Below, piece by piece: positions 5,645-7,469 of a stretch of DNA of 7,469 nt; positions within the stretch are counted from its first letter, which is position 1, and every line of letters begins with the position of its first letter. The notes under the pieces are model-generated. The model did no database searches, had not been told where the DNA came from, and worked only from the letters and a program-made list of their open reading frames with translations. Origin of the DNA: CAMPJU01 sp046566095 (GTDB taxonomy: Bacteria; Pseudomonadota; Gammaproteobacteria; Xanthomonadales; Xanthomonadaceae); the NCBI GenBank assembly GCA_046566095.1, contig JBKHXI010000162.1, positions 1-7,469 on the forward strand, written 5' to 3'. A program made the translations under genes and the position numbers.

Positions 5645-5673
5645 TAGAATTGAGGCCTGATCAGGAGAACATC
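5645..5673 (+). promoter_or_regulatory. Promoter -10 box, palindrome and ribosome site of the DUF2782 gene
   Basis: TAGAAT at 5645-5650 is a good -10 hexamer and would start transcription at about 5657. No strong -35 box is seen 17 bases upstream. CCTGATCAGG (5656-5665) is a perfect 10-bp palindrome at the expected start point and runs into the AGGAG ribosome site (5663-5667), seven bases from the ATG. Confidence 0.5.
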
Positions 5674-5997
5674 ATGCGCCGCACCCTCATCGCCCTGTTG
5701 CTGGCCGCCGCCGCGCCGGCCTTCGCCCAGCAGCCCGCCGGTCTCGAACCGATTCCCGAGCCGCCGCCGATGCCGGCCGAGGGCGCCGCGGTCGACGAGC
5801 CCGAGGTCACCATCGTCAAGCGCGGCGAGGACACCGTGACCGAGTACCGCATCCGCGGCAAGCTCTACATGGTCAAGGTCACGCCGCCGCATGGCGTGCC
5901 CTACTACCTGATCGACAAGGAAGGCAACGGCCAGATGGTGCGCGACGACGCGGCGCCCAATCTCGCGGTGCCGATGTGGGTGATCAAGTCCTGGTGA
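5674..5997 (+). CDS. DUF2782 small exported protein
   Basis: A 107-residue protein with a clear Sec signal peptide: MRR, a hydrophobic run TLIALLLAAAA, and a likely cleavage after AFA (residue 18), so it should be periplasmic or surface-linked. The mature part begins with a Pro/Glu-rich spacer (20-42). A compact domain follows with VTIVKRGEDTVTEYRIRGKL, YMVKVTP, the G-x-PYYLID core (74-81) and the C-terminal MWVIKSW, which are DUF2782 hallmarks. Its function is not known. In Pseudomonas a DUF2782 gene lies between polA and thrB, and the same set occurs here with two extra genes between. An in-frame ATG at 5650 overlaps the -10 box; the ATG at 5674 has AGGAG seven bases upstream and gives the signal peptide, so it is preferred. 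The next gene overlaps its stop codon, suggesting translational coupling. Confidence 0.9.
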   Translation: MRRTLIALLLAAAAPAFAQQPAGLEPIPEPPPMPAEGAAVDEPEVTIVKRGEDTVTEYRIRGKLYMVKVTPPHGVPYYLIDKEGNGQMVRDDAAPNLAVPMWVIKSW

Positions 5998-6536
5998 GCA
6001 CGGCCCTCGCCTGCCGCAGCTTCAAGCCGGTGTTCCGCGCCGACGCGCGGGTGCTCGTGCTCGGCAGCATGCCGGGCGCGGCCTCGCTCGCCGCCGCCGA
6101 GTACTACGCCCATCCGCGCAACGCCTTCTGGCCGATCATGGGCGCGCTGTTCGGCGCCGGCCCGGCGCTGCCCTACGCCGAACGCCTGCTGCGCCTGAAG
6201 GCCGCCGGCGTCGCGCTGTGGGACGTGATCGCCGCCTGCGAGCGCCCGGGCAGCCTGGACAGCGCGATCGCCCCCGCCAGCATCCAGGCCAACGATTTCG
6301 CCCGGCTGTTCCGCGACTGCCCGCACATCGGCCACGTGTTCTTCAATGGCACCGCTGCCGAGACCGCCTTCCGCCGCCACGTGCGCGGACGCATCGCGCT
6401 GCCGGCGCTGCACTTCACCCGCCTGCCCTCGACCAGCCCCGCACACGCCGCGCGCGCCTTCGAGGCCAAGCTCGCCGCCTGGCAGGCGGTGAAGGCCGCA
6501 GCCGGCCACCATACCCCGGCCGCGCAGGCCGCCTGA
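5994..6536 (+). CDS. DNA-deoxyinosine glycosylase (UDG family 6, hypoxanthine-DNA glycosylase)
   Basis: A 180-residue enzyme of the uracil-DNA glycosylase fold, close to TIGR04274. Family members remove hypoxanthine (from deaminated adenine) and open base-excision repair. Motif 1 is GSMPGAASL (24-32), followed by YYAHPRNAFW (37-46); N43 probably matches the Asn found essential in the archaeal family-6 enzyme. VALWDVIAACERPGSLDSAI (73-92) and HVFFNGTAAE (114-123) are typical core strands. LPSTSPAH (144-151) is motif 2, which inserts into the DNA minor groove. The GTG at 5994 overlaps the upstream TGA (GTGA), a common coupled start; an ATG at 5976 in the same frame would add six residues and overlap more. 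The last 12 or so residues are low-complexity. It sits between DUF2782 and thrB, near polA, which could fill the gap its repair pathway creates; that link is only suggestive. Confidence 0.9.
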   Translation: MSTALACRSFKPVFRADARVLVLGSMPGAASLAAAEYYAHPRNAFWPIMGALFGAGPALPYAERLLRLKAAGVALWDVIAACERPGSLDSAIAPASIQANDFARLFRDCPHIGHVFFNGTAAETAFRRHVRGRIALPALHFTRLPSTSPAHAARAFEAKLAAWQAVKAAAGHHTPAAQAA

Positions 6537-6558
6537 TCCGCTTCAACCGCCCCGCTCC

Positions 6559-6562
6559 GGAG
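6559..6562 (+). promoter_or_regulatory. Ribosome binding site of thrB
   Basis: GGAG ends five bases before the ATG at 6568 and supports that start. Confidence 0.7.
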
Positions 6563-6567
6563 CCCGC

Positions 6568-7469
6568 ATGTCCGTCTTCACCCCCGTCCCCGAATCCGTG
6601 CTCGCCGAATGGCTGAAGGACTATGCCGTCGGCCGCCTGGTCGAGCTCAAGGGCATTTCCGCCGGGGTGCAGAACAGCAACTTCTTCGTCACCACCACGC
6701 TCGGGCGCTACGTGCTGACCCTGTTCGAGGACATGTCGCGCGCCGAACTGCCCTACTACCTGCACCTGATGGCGCACCTGGCGCGCCACGGCCTGCCGGT
6801 GCCGGGCCCGATCGCCAACCGCGACAACGAATACCTCGGCACCTTGCAGGAGCGCCCCGCCGCGCTGGTCGTGCGCCTGTCCGGCAGCTCGGAGATGAAC
6901 CCCGGCCTGCCGCACTGCGAGAAGGTCGGCGCCATGCTCGCCGGCCTGCACCTGGCCGGCCAGTCCTACGGCCGCCGCCAGGAGAACCCGCGCGGAGCGC
7001 GCTGGCGCGCCGCCACCGCCGAGGTCGTGCGCCCCTTCCTGCCCGCCGCCGAGCAGGCCCTGCTCGACGCCGAGATCGCCAGCCAGGCGACCATCGACCC
7101 CGACGCCCTGCCCTGCGGCGCGATCCACGCCGACCTCTTCCGCGACAACGTGCTGTGGGACACCGAGGCCGACGGCAGCGTGCGCATCGGCGGCGTGATC
7201 GACTTCTACTTCGCCGGCTACGACGCCCTGCTGTTCGACGTCGCGGTCACCGTCAACGACTGGTGCTCCACCCCCGACGGCGGCCTGGACGCGGCGCGCA
7301 GCACCGCGCTGCTCGCCGCCTATCACGCCGAGCGCCCCTTCACCGACGCCGAGCGCGCCGCCTGGCCGGCCATGCTGCGCGCCGCCGCACTGCGCTTCTG
7401 GCTGTCGCGCGCCGCCGACTTCCACCTGCCGCGCGCCGGCGAGATGGTGCTGGTGAAGGACCCCGACGA
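6568..7469 (+). CDS. thrB: Homoserine kinase, APH-fold type (3' end missing)
   Basis: This enzyme phosphorylates L-homoserine to O-phosphohomoserine, the penultimate step of threonine synthesis, in the cytoplasm. It belongs to the aminoglycoside-phosphotransferase-like form found in pseudomonads and xanthomonads, not the GHMP-kinase ThrB of E. coli. Three hundred codons are visible; relatives have about 316 residues, so roughly the last 15-20 lie beyond the window. Evidence is the N-lobe segment LKGISAGVQNSNFFVTT (28-44), the YVLTLFE strand (48-54), and RHGLPVPGPI (73-82). The kinase active site HADLFRDN (187-194) gives catalytic D189 and N194, and the metal-binding motif IDFYFAGYD (211-219) gives D212. 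The C-terminal EMVLVKDPD is also family-like. The ATG at 6568 has GGAG five bases upstream. It follows the glycosylase gene by 31 bases with no terminator, consistent with an operon from 5657. Confidence 0.95.
   Translation, partial: MSVFTPVPESVLAEWLKDYAVGRLVELKGISAGVQNSNFFVTTTLGRYVLTLFEDMSRAELPYYLHLMAHLARHGLPVPGPIANRDNEYLGTLQERPAALVVRLSGSSEMNPGLPHCEKVGAMLAGLHLAGQSYGRRQENPRGARWRAATAEVVRPFLPAAEQALLDAEIASQATIDPDALPCGAIHADLFRDNVLWDTEADGSVRIGGVIDFYFAGYDALLFDVAVTVNDWCSTPDGGLDAARSTALLAAYHAERPFTDAERAAWPAMLRAAALRFWLSRAADFHLPRAGEMVLVKDPD

Noticed and set aside
6415..7425. A 336-codon minus-strand open frame over thrB and the glycosylase end
   Set aside because: Complementary shadow of thrB. It is Gly/Ala/Val/His-rich with no motif, while thrB has its full kinase signature on the other strand.

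Overview
The window is about 70 % G+C and carries chromosomal housekeeping genes of a gammaproteobacterium. The most likely group is the Xanthomonadaceae (Lysobacteraceae), of the Lysobacter/Luteimonas/Thermomonas type. This rests on the protein sequences, the GTAGGAGCG-type REP elements, a 'CGAGCGCAGCGAGGGAC' intergenic repeat, and an sRNA locus downstream of polA that resembles Xanthomonas sX13. The assignment is inferred from recognition, not from a search.

Layout. (1) Positions 2-850, + strand: hemF (oxygen-dependent coproporphyrinogen III oxidase), cut at its 5' end by the window. (2) 881-1357, - strand: a small DUF421 (YetF/YcaP-like) membrane protein, convergent with hemF. (3) 1358-1937: 580 bases without a protein gene but rich in structure. 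It holds an interspersed repeat, a GGAACC tandem tract, a compact sRNA of three hairpins each exposing CUCCCC and ending in a strong intrinsic terminator, two inverted REP-like sequences, and a hairpin directly behind polA. (4) 1938-4793, - strand: full-length polA (DNA polymerase I) with all three catalytic domains apparently intact. Its interdomain linker contains an in-frame 90-bp REP doublet (REPIN). (5) 4878-5603, + strand, divergent from polA: a LOG-family (TIGR00730) nucleotide phosphoribohydrolase. (6) 5674 to the end, + strand: DUF2782 small exported protein, DNA-deoxyinosine glycosylase (UDG family 6) and thrB (homoserine kinase, APH type, cut at the 3' end), tightly packed and probably one operon.

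The polA / DUF2782 / thrB neighbourhood also occurs in Pseudomonas. An sRNA gene downstream of polA on the same strand parallels spf (Spot 42) in E. coli and sX13 in Xanthomonas. Most coding content is ordinary. The two points that deserve attention are the polA-linked C-rich-loop sRNA and the REPIN fixed inside the polA reading frame.
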